From Diplolepis rosae (Eukaryota > Arthropoda > Insecta > Hymenoptera > Diplolepididae), in the NCBI GenBank assembly GCA_030998225.1, contig JAPYXD010000680.1, positions 13,082,001 to 13,146,000 of the forward strand: a DNA stretch of 64,000 nucleotides, written 5' to 3'. A program made the translations under genes and the position numbers. Below, in pieces: positions 33,781 through 45,675 of the stretch (positions are counted from its first letter, which is position 1; every line of letters starts with the position of its first letter). The notes beneath the pieces are model-generated. The model had not been told where the DNA came from. It saw only the letters and a list, made by a program, of their open reading frames with translations, and made no database searches.

Positions 33781-33878
33781 CCAAAACGTCAAGAACAGAG
33801 CATAGACACACGGTAAACAAACCGTTTTGACACATTAGGGATTATCGTTTTGGCGTCATATACTTTTGGTTGTGTCAA

Positions 33879-34863
33879 AATGTCTGATTTTGTGCCAAAT
33901 AATCGTCATTTGCCGGAAGTGTTGATTTTCGTCTTTCATTCGAATAAAACGGCGGCTGAAGCGCATCGAGAGCTCCAAAAAGTTTACGGAGATGCTGCTC
34001 TAAGTGAAACAACGTGCCGTGATTGATTTCGTCGCTTCAAGGACGGTGATTTCGATTTTGACGACCGTCCGCGTGAAGGAAGTCCAAAAACTTTCGAAGA
34101 CGCTGAGTTGGAGGCATTGCTCGACGAGGATCAGTGCCAAACGCAAGAAGAGCTTGCTTCAGCGTAAGGAGTGACCCGCCAAGCCATTTCCACGCGATTG
34201 CATGCGTTGGGAATGATTCAAAGACAAGGAACTTGGGTTCCTTATAATTTGAAGCCAAGGGAAGTTGAGCGTCATTTTTCCGCCTGTGATCAACTGCTTC
34301 AGCGGCAAAAAAGGAAGGGTTTTTTTCATCGCATCGTGACGGGTGATGAAAAATGGATTTATAACAGCAACCTAAATAGAAAAAAGTCATGGGGAGTGCC
34401 CGGTCATGCTTCTACGTCGTCGGCTCGACCGAATATTCACGCTGCGAAGGTTATGCTGTGTATTTGGAGGGATTAGATCGGTGTTATTTATTATGAGCTG
34501 TTGAAACGGAACAAAATCATCACTGGGGAACGGTATCGAACACAATTGATGCGTTCAAGCCGAGCACTGCGCGAAAAACAGACACAATACGAGCAGAGGC
34601 ACGAAAGAGTGATTTTACAGCACGACAACGCTCGACCACACGTTGCCAAACCCCTTAAAACCTACCTGGAAACGTTCAAATGGGAAGTCCTACTCCACCC
34701 GCCGTATTCCCCAGATATTGCGCTGTCCGATTATTACTTGTTCCAGTCGATGGCACGTGTTTTTGGTTGATAAGCAGTTCTGCTCAGATGAAGACATCGA
34801 AAAATTGCTTGATTCGTGGATAGTCTTAAAAAATGAAAAGTTCTATCGTAACTACTTGTAAAT
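33879..34863 (+). pseudogene. Nearly full-length mariner transposase pseudogene
   Basis: The ATG at 33879 opens MSDFVPNNRHLPEVLIF. The product keeps the helix-turn-helix region and all three catalytic Asp motifs: IVTGDEKWIY, ILQHDNARPH and PPYSPDIALSDYYLF. It is disabled by single-base stops (TGA in CRD-FRRFK, TAA after ELASA, TAG after CIWRD) and a frameshift after SMARVF. The level of decay suggests a moderately old copy. It is distinct from the neighbouring mariners. Confidence 0.87.
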
Positions 34864-35082
34864 AATTTTTCGCCATAAATTTTTGCATCATTATTGCCGT
34901 TCGGCAGCTTTTTTATCGGGTTTACTGCAAAACTTAATATTGTCTCTTTGTTAATAATTCATTTTTCAACTGATGGTTCGAACGGACTGTAATATTAGGC
35001 GCCACAACTGAGCTTCTAAAACATCACTCAATAAGTTTGTAGGTTAACTGATAAAACAACAACTTTTAACCAAAATTCATCT

Positions 35083-35790
35083 TTATGTATCAACATAGTC
35101 TTCTTCCAGAGTGATATATTTATTCCAACATTTCTTTAACATTTCGATGCCTTTTTTGGAACACAAATTATCTTTGGCCTCGAAATACGCTTCAGTTTCG
35201 GCAATCACTTTTTCATTGGAGCCAAATCTCTTCTTCTGAAGCATTCTTTTTAAATGTGCAAAAAGGTAGTAGTTTCTGAGAGCCAAATCCGGACGAAGAG
35301 CATCTTTTTCTTCTCTATTTGAGGTCATTTTTACGCGATTTCTTCTATAAAACACATCAATAGCGCCATAAAATATTGGCTATTGATGGTTCTCCGTTTC
35401 TCAAAGTAATTGATGAATAAATACTGTGCGCATCTCAAAATACAGAAACCAAAACCTTAGCATCTGACATTTGCGTTCTTGGTAGCTTTGGACGGTTTTC
35501 ACTCTTTGCTGTCCACTCAGCTGACTGTCGATTTGACTCAGGAGTGTAGTGATGGATCCACGTTTCATCCATTGTAACATACCGCATGAAAAAATCCTTT
35601 TTATTGTGCTGAAAGAGCTCTAAACAGCGCTCTGAATCGTCGACGTGTTGTTGTTTTTGATTGACTGTGAGGACACGCGGTACCCATTTCGAACAGAGCT
35701 TTCTCATGCTCAAATGTTCATGAAAAATGGTGAATACACTGCCTTTTGATATCTTTAAGGTGTCAGCTATCTCACGCAACTACAATTTAC
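35083..35790 (-). pseudogene. Mariner transposase pseudogene, irritans type, internally deleted
   Basis: The minus strand encodes REIADTLKISKGSVFTIFHE and MDETWIHHYTPES (first Asp), then after a deletion RPDLALRNYYLFAHLKRML and EAYFEAKD up to a TAA at 35083. The segment with the second Asp is missing. It is related to the copy at 50511-51728 (shared TLKIS, LSMRKL and WIHHYTPES) but clearly diverged from it. Confidence 0.82.
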
Positions 35791-36675
35791 GATCAGCCAA
35801 AACCATTTTGTGGACTTTTTCTATTTAAGCAGAATTATCTTTGGAAATGAAGTTACGACAATACGCAATTCACAATTTAGTATATTTTATGGGTTGAAAT
35901 TCGTTTACAGCATTTAATTGACTTTTGAGCTTCATAGGTATAATGCTTTAATCATACACACAATAGAAGTGTTGTAAATTCGCTGTTTAGCGAGGCCACC
36001 ATCAATTGAAATATTAAATTACGTTTTGGGAATAAACGTTCATTTTTGCGAAACTACATCAAGAATTTTTCACAGTATGACAAAGGAAGGCATCGCATAG
36101 CACCGAAGAGTTTCAAATTGAATATCCACCGTTGGGACTCTAGTAGAGGTTACAATATTAATATTTTAGCATTTCTTGGTTTGCCTGAATGATTTTACAT
36201 ATTCCATGAAATTGGCTGGAAATTTAGTCTAAGAACACTTGACCTAGAAGCTAACCGTCACCTGTAAACAGGAAACCAATAATAATTGATCATTAATACA
36301 ATTTTCCTGAGATTTTGTTTTAGGTGTAATTTCGCGTGTTCAACCTATCAATTGACCGTATCAGTATGGATATCTTTAAGTGCTGTAAAGTAGTGAATTA
36401 CTTTATATTATACCTTGACCGGCAACCACACGATCGGTCCCAAATCCCTCTTATTTGATAAATACCTAGAATTGTGGGAGAAAATCTGAGAGCTACTTTA
36501 AAACTTTCCTTTATCTTATTTTTTTCTGTATGTTTTCCTTTCATTTTGTTTCGTCAGCTTGAAGGGCGCCGCCAAAAAGTATTACTATGTTACTATCGCA
36601 CGTCAAAGGGGTTGACGACGGATTCACTGAAGGCATTATTATGGCCAAGAACGGTTAAAAAACATTCAAAGCATT

Positions 36676-38460
36676 GAAATTATAATTCTTCGATCAAATT
36701 TGAATTAGCAGATGTAGAGATAAATGCAATGATTTCATTTTTCAGCGATAAAAAATAAAAAAACATCTTATACCTGTCATTGAAGGCAGTGGAGTGGTTG
36801 ACAATTGAGCCCTCGGAAAGAAGAACTCGCTGAGCGCTCGAACAATGGGAAAAGTATTGTCCACTTTCTAAAATTGAAGTAAAAAAAAATTGTAAAATCT
36901 CAAAATAAAAAAATAAAGGCTGATAGAGCTTGTCAAAATACAACTTTTATTCTTCGAGTATTTTTCAGTCCAACATGATTATTATGAAAAAATAAATATA
37001 AAAGGTATTTTTTGAATAACCTAAAATCAATGTTTCAAAAAACATAAATTGCGATTTCTCGGTAAGTACTGCACGCAATGGATTAAATTTTGCGTATTTT
37101 CATTCAGTATTCATTGCTAATGCCAAATAGTCATTTAAAAACAATAAATACCATCAACATTTGATAATATTCAATAACAAATCAATACCCGTCAATTCTT
37201 TGTTTTTCGCGATTCGGAGTGAAAAAGTGACGAATAAATTTTATGTTTCGAAAAGTATGAAGTGACAGTTATTTATTTGTATTTAAAGAAGTTTTTGGGA
37301 AAATTTCAAATTATTCGTACTAAAAATACAGAATTGAGAGGGTTGTTAATAAAAAGCGCGCGACGCACGAAGCGCTAAAGTTGAATTATACCTTAATCTT
37401 GCATCTTAAAAAACTATTTCATTTGGATTTCTTAACTGGGACTTTCGTGAATATATCTTCGTAATATTTTTTTTCACCTGGGCTCAAATATCTTAATAAG
37501 GCTCGAACATCTTTAATTTTCTCCGCGCTTATTCCAATGGAATCGGCCTGAGGTGTTTCGCACAATTCATCATATATAAGGTTTTTGAGGTGGGAGAAGT
37601 TTGAACTTAAATAATTTCATTTTATTGCTACATATAATGAATTTTAATGATTTTCAGTGGCAAATATTTAAACAAATATCCAAATAAACTAAGAAAACCG
37701 CGGAATTCTGTTGAATAATTCAACTTTAGCGCTTCGTGCGTCGCGCGCTTTCTATTAACAACCCTCTCAATTCTGTATTTTTAGTACAAATAATTTGAAA
37801 TTTTCCAAAAAAACTTCTTTAAATACAAATAAATAACTGTCACTTCATATTTTTCTAAACGTAAAATTTATTCGTCACTTTTTCACTCCGAATCGTGAAA
37901 AACAAAGAATTGACGGGTATTGATTTGTTATTGAATATTATGAAATGTTGATGGTATTTATTGTTTTTAAATGACTATTCGGCATCAGCAATGAATACTG
38001 AATGAAAATCCGCAAAATTTAATCCATTGCGTGTAGTACTTACCGAGGAATCGCAATTTATGTTTTTTGAAACATTGATTTTAGGTTATTCAAAAAATAC
38101 GTTTTATATTTATTTTTTCGTAATAATCATGTTGGACTAAAAAATACTTGAGGAATAAAAGTTGTGTTTTGACAAGCTCTATCAGCTTATATTTTTTTTA
38201 TTTTGAGTTTTTACAACTTTTTTTTGTACTTCAATTTTAGAAAGTGGACAATACGTTTCCCCTTTTTCGAGCGCTCGGCGAGTTCTTTTCCCCGAGGGCT
38301 TAATTGCGGGAAGATCTCCAAAGTTAATTGCAAACCACTGCACTGCCTTCAATGGCAGGCATACGATGTATTTCTAGTTTTTGTCGCTGAAAAATAATAT
38401 TATTGTATTCATTCTTACACCTTCTAATTCAAATTTCCGCACAGAATCATAACAGAGATA
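36676..38460. mobile_element. Foldback element with arms of about 700 bp
   Basis: Arm 36676-37385 is the reverse complement of 37722-38460, with high identity (for example GCGCGCGACGCACGAAGCGC facing GCGCTTCGTGCGTCGCGCGC). The outer 130 bp match the ends of the small foldback at 424-913. The loop of about 335 bp carries a short coding-like exon on the minus strand. Confidence 0.85.
37419..37605 (-). CDS. Coding-like terminal exon in the foldback loop
   Basis: After an acceptor-like TATTTAAG, the minus strand is open for about 61 codons to a TGA at 37419-37421. It includes LKNLIYDELCETPQADS and VRALLRYLSPGEKKYYEDIF and ends TKVPVKKSK. The text is protein-like, charged and helical, unlike the surrounding AT-rich DNA. 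A polyadenylation-like AATAAA lies in the left arm (minus strand, about 37275). I do not recognise the family. It may be the last exon of the element's transposase or a captured host exon. Confidence 0.4.
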
Positions 38461-39913
38461 ACAGTCATAGTATTCTCTAACTGCTTTTTTCTCAACCAGG
38501 TCAGGTAGGGTTATGCTGAGAAAACAAATATTTTGTGCGAAAAATTCATTTTCTGATAGGGATAAATATGTTGATTAAATTTATTGTACTAGACGGAGTA
38601 AGAATGGGATAGAAACTAATAGATTCCATGGCAGGTATATTATTGTTAGTCGCCACGTTGCTGGAGACTTTTGCGCCGAGCGCCACCAGCCGGAATATTT
38701 GTGATACTACGACCAACATTCTGCCATGAGATCCGTGATTTTTTATCCCATTTTTACTCCGTTTAGCGGAATTAACGGCGTCATTCAGTTCCACCATTAT
38801 ATAGTCAGAAGTTTCAGAATTCCTTGTATTTATTAGGAATGCTTTTCTAGTGTCGGACTTGTGCACAAAAAAATAAATATGCTATATAGTATTCCAGAAC
38901 ACAGACGTCCAGTCACCGCATTTCTCCCTATCCGAAAATAAATATTTTCGATCATCTAAGGCCCCGAATATATGGTGAATTTTGTATTGTTTAGTTTACA
39001 TTCGCAGATAAAGAAAATATATGAAGACGATGCCGTATTTTTCATTGGGGCACCCAAAAAAATCTCTAAAAACCCATTTTCCAACGCCTTTAATCGTATA
39101 ACTACGATAATTCAACGTCATTGACACAAATTTATACGATTGAGAATTCCTAAACATAATTCAACAATGTTTCCAGCTAACACTGAAGATTCAGAATATT
39201 TTAAAATATGGGTCTTTTACATGAAAACATGGAGAATATAATGGTATGTATTTTTTGGGAATCATGATTGAACTACCGAGTCCACGATGCATGTGAAAAT
39301 CTTTTCTATTTTGATAAAAAAAAACTCTAGCGCTCGAAAGAATCACTAAAAGAAGTTCATGATAAGGTTCTCGCAACAAGGGATCCAAAAATTGTGAGTT
39401 CGTGGCCAAAAAATCAATATTTTGTGGTTTTTTGGATTCCGGTGTCAACTAGAGCTGATGCAAAATGTCTCAATAGGCGCCGTACTTTTCAAATGAACTA
39501 GCAGGTCTTGCAAATGACTTTTTTTAATGATTCTATATGCTTGAAATTGTTTATATCTCGAAAGGATAAGACAATTGACGATTCAAAATATTTCCATACT
39601 TTTTAAATCGAAAATAAAATTTTTTCTGCGCAACTCCTGAATACATTATTCACTCGTCTCATTGGAAATACATTCTAGATACATTAAATAACACATTTAA
39701 TGGTCTGTTAATCGTAGCAAGTGCTACAACGCTAAGAAAAAGGTGAAAAAGTTGATTTCTGCCATTTTCAAAGTTTTCAAGGTCATTTAAACCTAGTTAA
39801 GGAGTGATTAATGGCATCGTGGATTGCTGAGCACAAATCTACATGCTTTGAACTATTTTTCTGATGATTGAATCATCATAAAAAAATTTATTGGACTTGA
39901 AACAACAAGAAAT
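38461..39913. other. Non-repetitive AT-rich spacer
   Basis: A 106-codon minus-strand frame (38546-38866) is present, but it has no recognisable domain or splice context. I see nothing else that I can name. Confidence 0.4.
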
Positions 39914-40264
39914 GTGCCATTTTTGGATGTTTTTTGTTATATTCTCAATGCTCAAGTTAAAGGTCTAAATCTTCCTTTACCAAACATTCAGGAAATCTTT
40001 TTAGGTCCAAATAGAAACTTTTCTACCCTACTTGAACTCAGAATAACGACACTTCTTTGTCTATACGCCCTATTATCCGTGGCCATCGTCACTGCAACTG
40101 GGCAACCTAAATATCGCCCAGTTAGCACCCAAATTCAGCCACTCGGCCAGTCAGACGGTAATTCTCCTGGTTTCTTCTTTCGTGGTTCTTTCTTTGATCT
40201 TTTTTCTCTCCTTTACCCGGTTGTAGAGCCATGGTTAGGAGTGAAAGAAAGAGAGAAGACCTGA
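39914..40264 (+). CDS. Candidate exon of a small secreted protein
   Basis: The reading frame of 116 codons contains TTLLCLYALLSVAIVTATG, a convincing signal-peptide core. PKYRPVSTQIQPLGQSDG and GSFFDLFSLLYPVVEPWLG follow before the stop. Base composition is more balanced than in the surroundings. The listed ATG at 39914 is probably not the true start. An acceptor-like AACTCAG precedes ATAACGACACTT, so this may be an internal exon. No homology is recalled. Confidence 0.4.
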   Translation: MPFLDVFCYILNAQVKGLNLPLPNIQEIFLGPNRNFSTLLELRITTLLCLYALLSVAIVTATGQPKYRPVSTQIQPLGQSDGNSPGFFFRGSFFDLFSLLYPVVEPWLGVKEREKT

Positions 40265-40943
40265 CCTATACACGTCTTCTGACGAGATGGGATGGTAGAA
40301 GACTGTTAAGGATCAGGGGGTTCCAACTCCGGCGAAATCATGCTAGAGTTTCTTCTCCCCGCTTCTCTCTACCTCTCCCGCACGCCCCTCACAGCGAGCC
40401 CATATTGCTCCAAGTTTCTCCTCTCCGACGCGAGAAAGTGGGGGCAAGTAGGGACCGGCAGCGAGGTATATTAACTTCTTACTTTGACCTTAAATGCTAA
40501 TACTAGAGTGACATTAAAATTTAAAATGCATCGAAATAATTAATTTTCGGGTGCCGCCTCCGATGTTCTCGCCGAGTGAACGACACTTTCGCTTGCTCCA
40601 ATATACTCTAACTTGATTGATGTGCATATCCAAGCTCGGCGTGTACGCGCTCTCTTTTCAACGTATTCCTTTCGGTTTTTTGCTCCCACCACTCGGAAGT
40701 ACGCTGATATACGCGGGAGTGGAATTGTGTGGAATAAGGTGCAATGCAGTGGTAAGACGGTGCAATACGGTGGTAAAAAATATTCTTGATTTGCATCGTA
40801 ACTTTTGTGCTGTAAAATCCTAAAATTAATTAAGATTGACATTTGCAACCGTTCCGTGATGTAAATGAGAATAATAAATAAGTTAATAAAAAAAGATTTC
40901 TCAACGGTTGGCGTATTCACGACCATATGACTTTCGAATGAAG

Positions 40944-41076
40944 CAACGTGGCAACGTCGCACTCTCTCCACTCCTCTGGTCCGCCATGTTCAAATGCACA
41001 TGTATAGAATTCTAACCTACTTTACTGACTACGTTTACATGTACGTTCGAGCATGCATTGCGACGTTGCCACGTGC
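40944..41076. repeat. Inverted GTGGCAACGTCGCA motif pair
   Basis: ACGTGGCAACGTCGCA near 40948 faces TGCGACGTTGCCACGT near 41060. The same motif pair occurs inside the TTAA element (29571 and 30237), so it may be a subterminal binding site of a related MITE. Confidence 0.45.
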
Positions 41077-41589
41077 TCACTGCTGTCTTCTTCGATTTGG
41101 CTGCCGATAAAAGTCGATAGAGTTATAATCTTTGGGAAGACAATACAGACTTATTATACGGTACCCCTCCTAGGAGCTGTAGGACCTTGTCGTTGGTGGA
41201 GGGGCTTAGCGCGCGGCGGTCCCCGATCCTGTCGGTTCGGGTGTAGGATCCCTATAAACGGGCTCTCCTGAATGAATGTAGGACCCCCACAAATGGGAGT
41301 CCGGGAGTGAATGAAGGACCCCTATAAACGGGCTCTCCTCGTGTGGATGGATAGGGTCGGGGGCCGTCCCGGTCCCTGGCTCGCGCTGCGACCAAGAAAC
41401 GGCTCCCCCTAAGCCAGGGTGTGCGCAACCGTGCCCATTGGCTCTCTTGACACCCGGGTGTAAGACAGGGTGCCTCGCACGGTGCCTCGGGAACACCGGG
41501 TGACCTTCCCGAGTACTTAGCCTTAACCCTGCAAGCGGGGCTCTGCAGGGTCGGACCTTATGATTTCCTAGCTTCTCGTGGGACTAAAA

Positions 41590-42652
41590 ATGGAACCTCA
41601 TAATAACAAAATTATAAATAGCAAGGTGGAGGAGGCGGGAGCTGGGGTGGATGCGGAGCTGGGCTTGCAAAGGTCTAGCACAAATCCACCCCTGCAAACC
41701 GCCCCTGAGGAATCGGAGATGCTGCGGTGGCTGCCGGTCCTGGCTCTTCAGGGTCGAATACTAATGTGGTCCCTCATCAGATTGCGATGGAAGAGGATGC
41801 AAACCAGCAGGGACATCCTCTGACAGGAAGAGACTGACCGGGTCTCAGAAGAGGAAGCTACGGCGACAGTCCCTTCGTGCTAACGAAGCGGCTTGTAGCG
41901 CCGCAGCTCTCCAGTCTTCTGTGGCGAGTACAGTGGCCCCCAAGAGACGAACGGACTCGAAGGACACTCCCCCGCAAGGAATGAGGAGTCTGAAGAGGCC
42001 CAAACCGGCGCTCCTGCCGACGACGAACACAGAGTTGGCAGGCGTGGGGCTTTCGGCTGCTCAGAGGACCAACCCTCTGACGGTGATAGTGGCGGACACC
42101 GTTTACCCGGAGTCGGTCCTGTCACCAGAGCATTTCGAACTTTTCAGGGAGGCCACGTTGCATACCTTGGACAAAGAACCGGCCATCAACTGGCCGAGAT
42201 TTGAGACCTCCTTTTGCAGGCGAGGTGTATTTATTTTCGTAGCGTCAAACCCAGAGGCCAAAGCATGGCTAACCAAAACGGTGGCCGAGCTAAGGCCCTG
42301 GGAAGGCGCTAACCTGAAAGTAAGCGGGGTGGAGATACTCCAACAGATGCTAAAGGCGACGGCCTGGATCCCCGGGAAACCGGAGGACCCGGCTTTCGTT
42401 CTGTGGCGTCTGGAGGGGTTCAACCCCTCGCTGAAAACAGCATCCTGGCATATTGTCAGGCATAAGAGACCTCAGGAGGCTAACGCGACGGGAGGATTAA
42501 AACACCTCCTAATCGTTCAGGTCCGTGAATCTCAGGCGAGAGGCTTAGCAGGCCTCAACGACAGGCCTTTCTACCATCTTGGCCAGATTACCTTTAAGGT
42601 AAGCGGCCAAGAGCAGGAAGGGCCTGCCATGGAAACGGAGAGGCCGGAGTAG
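41590..42652 (+). pseudogene. ORF1 protein of the non-LTR element (DUF4780-like)
   Basis: The leader ATG at 41590 starts MEPHNNKIINSKVEEAGAG, but the frame shifts near 41740. The main frame, from about 41822, carries the basic motif RLTGSQKRKLRRQSLRANEA. It then has the DUF4780-like domain (LSPEHFELFREATLHTL, FCRRGVFIFVASNPEAKAWL, RPWEGANLKVSGVEI, LWRLEGFNPSLKTASWHIV) and ends at TAG 42650-42652. The protein probably binds RNA for retrotransposition. One frameshift appears to be the main lesion. Confidence 0.75.
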
Positions 42653-42742
42653 CCCTAAATTGCTGCATCCGGCTAAACCATTATCTAGATCAACTTCCAC
42701 CACAGGAAAAGCGCCTCTGCAGTTCTACAGAAAAGCATAGCT

Positions 42743-45576
42743 GTGATGCACACAGGCATCTCACTTATCCATGAACCGTGGATAAACAGGGATGTCATCA
42801 GGGGATTAGGGGGGCTGGAATTTCTTGTTACAGGTACCCCGAGGCACCCAACCCGAGGACATGCATTCTGGCGAAGAACGTCAACATCGTCCCACTACTG
42901 GATTTTTGCTCCAGAGACCTCATGGTGGCTTCAGTCGACCTAATAGGAATTGGTAAGCTCGTCATTATTCGCAAAGAAACTAGAGAAAGGTTCAGACGGG
43001 CCAAGAAAGGCAATACGGAAGAACTATGGAACTTATCCAATGCAACTAGGGATGCATATAGGAATGAAATCAGGGAGGCCAAGAATATAAGCTGGACCTT
43101 CTTCTGTTCGGACATAGAAAAGGGCGCGGAGGCGGCCAGGCTCAACAGATTACTGGCCCGCAACCCAGGAGCTATGTTGAGCACCCTAAGACTACCAGAC
43201 GGGACGTTCTCAGAGTCGGACAGGGAGACCCTGACCCTTCTGACAATGGTGCACTTCCCGGGCTTTAAAGGTCCAACGGAGGTGGGGTGGAACTCCCAAA
43301 AGGGCTGACCGCTGCCCGCGACCCAATTGGGTTTACGCGGGCGGCTGGCCCGGGAGATCGCTTCCCCAGCCAGGGTCAGATGGGCCTTGAAGTCTTTCAA
43401 CCCCTACAAGTCCCCAGGTCCGGATGGCATCTACCCGGTCCTCCTGCAGAGGGCTGGGGACCCCATCATAGGGCCGCTAGTGAGACTTGCTAGGGCCAGT
43501 CTGACTCTGGGTTATGTCCCCAAGGATTGGAGAGGGACAAGGGTAATATTCGTACCTAAAGCAGGCAAGAACGGATGGACATCTCCGAAGAATTTCCGAC
43601 CAATCAGCCTTACCTCCTTCGTACTAAAAACGGTGGAGAGACTCGTGGACAGATACATCCGCGATAAGATCCTGACGGTAAAACCACTACACAGCGATCA
43701 ACATGCCTACAGGGCCGGCCACTCGACCGAAACTGCCCTTAGCAAAGCGGTGAATCTGATTGAGGACCAAATGAACCTGAAAGCATTCGCTATTGGAACA
43801 TTCAAGGATATTGAGGGTGCCTTTAACCACACAGCCAGTGAAGTGATCAGGAGAGCTCTGATAAGACAAGTAGTCCCCATAGCCGTAGTTGACTGGACCT
43901 GCCATATGCTAGGAAACAGGAACATTACGATTACCAAAGGAAATACTACGCTCCAAGGGATCGTTGAGTCAGGATGCCCGCAGGGAGGAGTACTATCTCC
44001 CCTGCTGTGGAGTCTAGTGGTGGATGAACTACTGCATCTACTAACCGACAAAGGATGTCACCCCTTTGGATATGCTGACGACATTCTAGTCATAGTACGC
44101 GGAATGCATTTGAATGCACTTATGGGCGTAATGCAACAGTCGCTAAAAGCTGTGGATACCTGGTCTAGAACAACAGGACTCTCGGTGAACTCAGGTAAGA
44201 TTGACGTAGTCATTTTTACCAAGCGGTACAAATGGAGTACAACTAGAACACTGGAACTGAAAAAGCCGCGTCTAGAAACTTCCAAGAGCGCTAAATATCT
44301 AGGAGTTATCTTGGACAATAAGCTCACTTGGAAAGACCACTTCGATAACAAGTGCAATAAATTTATATCAACCCTCTGGCTCTGCAGAAGAGCTATTGGC
44401 AATAATTGGGGCTTGAAACCCGACACACTGCTGTGGATCTTCACGGCGATTCTGCGACCCAGACTAACGTATGCGTCATTGGTCTGGTGGAGCAGAGTCA
44501 AGCAGAAGACAGCCATGGCCAGGTTGGAAAGACTTCGAGGGCTGATCCTTAGAGGCATCACTGGCGCCTCGAAGTCCTCACCCACAACAGCGTTGGGAGC
44601 ACTAATGGGGCTAGAGCCTCTGCACCCAACCATCACAGACAGGACGTCTCCACGGTACCTCTTCGACAAAAAGTACAAGGTAAGCTTGTCAACTATGGAA
44701 GATTGGAGGGTGGGTCGCGCACACCTCCCAGGGGACGGAGACAACTGGTTTACAGACGGCTCCAAAAACAGGGAGGGTGCGGGGGCTGGTGTCTATGGGA
44801 AGAACAGCGACACACGCCTCATGGTCCCGCTGGGACCCCAGTCCACAGTTCTTCAAACCGAGATTGCGGCCATACTCCAATGTGCACACGCAGCACAGAA
44901 TCATGGTCGTAGCAAGAACATCCGCATCTGCTCAAATAATAGAGCGGCCATCACGACACTAGATAAGTCAGTGACTACCTCGACGCTGGTCTGAAAATGC
45001 TACGAAGCATTGAACAAACTAGCGGAAGACAACCGAGTGTCACAGTCCTCTGGATTCCTGGACACAGGGGTATCAAGGGCAACGAGACAGCGGATAGACT
45101 AGCTAAGCTAGCGATGAAAAAACAAAACCCATCTGGTCTAGAACCAGTAATAGGTATTTCGAACAGGTCGGCCACAGAAGACATTAAAAAGTGGCTGGCC
45201 GAGAAACACTAGGAAGAGTGGTAAGGCAACTGCATGCAAACAAGCCAAAGCCCTCATGGGGGAATATCTAAACCCCAAACGAGCTGCAGATCTGCGCAGA
45301 CTTAGTAGAACCGAGGTAAAGACCATAACAGAAGTGCTTATTGGTCACGGCAACCTCGCCTACCATAGACATAATATAGGGCTTGCTAAAAGTCCACTTT
45401 GTCGACTATGTGGGGAAGACAATGAAACTTCCACCCATATACTCTGCCATTGTCCAGCAATTGGGGACAAACGACAGTCTCTCACGGGCTACGTCTCCAT
45501 AGACGTAGCCGTGATTCAGACCAAAAACGTGGCCCAGGTCCTTGCCCTTTGGCACGGGCTGTGGGGTCGCGCATGA
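42743..45576 (+). pseudogene. ORF2 polyprotein: endonuclease remnant, reverse transcriptase, RNase H, zinc finger
   Basis: The start keeps only the first endonuclease motif (SLIHEPWINRDVIRGLGGLE) in one frame and PLLDFCSRDLMVASVDLIG in the next. The rest of the endonuclease is deleted. The reverse transcriptase follows: NPYKSPGPDGIYPVLLQ, NFRPISLTSFVLKTVERLVD, KDIEGAFNHT and FGYADDILVIV (YADD at 44071-44082). A single TGA at 43306 interrupts the frame. RNase H has FTDGSKNREGAGAG and QTEIAAI, but NNRAAI in place of the usual SD-RAAI, so one catalytic Asp has become Asn. A stop at 44992 and frame changes follow, with VLWIPGHRGIKGNETADRLA and a terminal CRLCGEDNETSTHILCHCPA finger. Confidence 0.88.
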
Positions 45577-45675
45577 GGTTTTTAGTTGGTGATGCAACGG
45601 GATTACCCAAGCATCAGGGGCCCTTCGGGGTCCCAGCCATATTTATAATAATAATAATAAAAATATTATACGGTA

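Larger units (their letters stand above)
41164..45663 (+). mobile_element. Non-LTR retrotransposon with 12-bp target duplication
   Basis: TATTATACGGTA occurs at 41152-41163 and 45664-45675. The element has a 5-prime leader with three tandem repeats of about 40-47 bp (41242-41352, GGACCCCTATAAACGGGCTC type), ORF1, ORF2 and a (TAA)n-like tail at about 45644-45660. It is GC-rich relative to its surroundings. The 5-prime end appears intact, but ORF2 has lost most of the endonuclease. RNase H plus a TAA tail points to the I/LOA side of the non-LTR tree. Confidence 0.9.

Noticed and set aside
38546..38866. 106-codon minus-strand frame
   Set aside because: There is no domain, no splice context and no second copy to test constraint; it could be chance.
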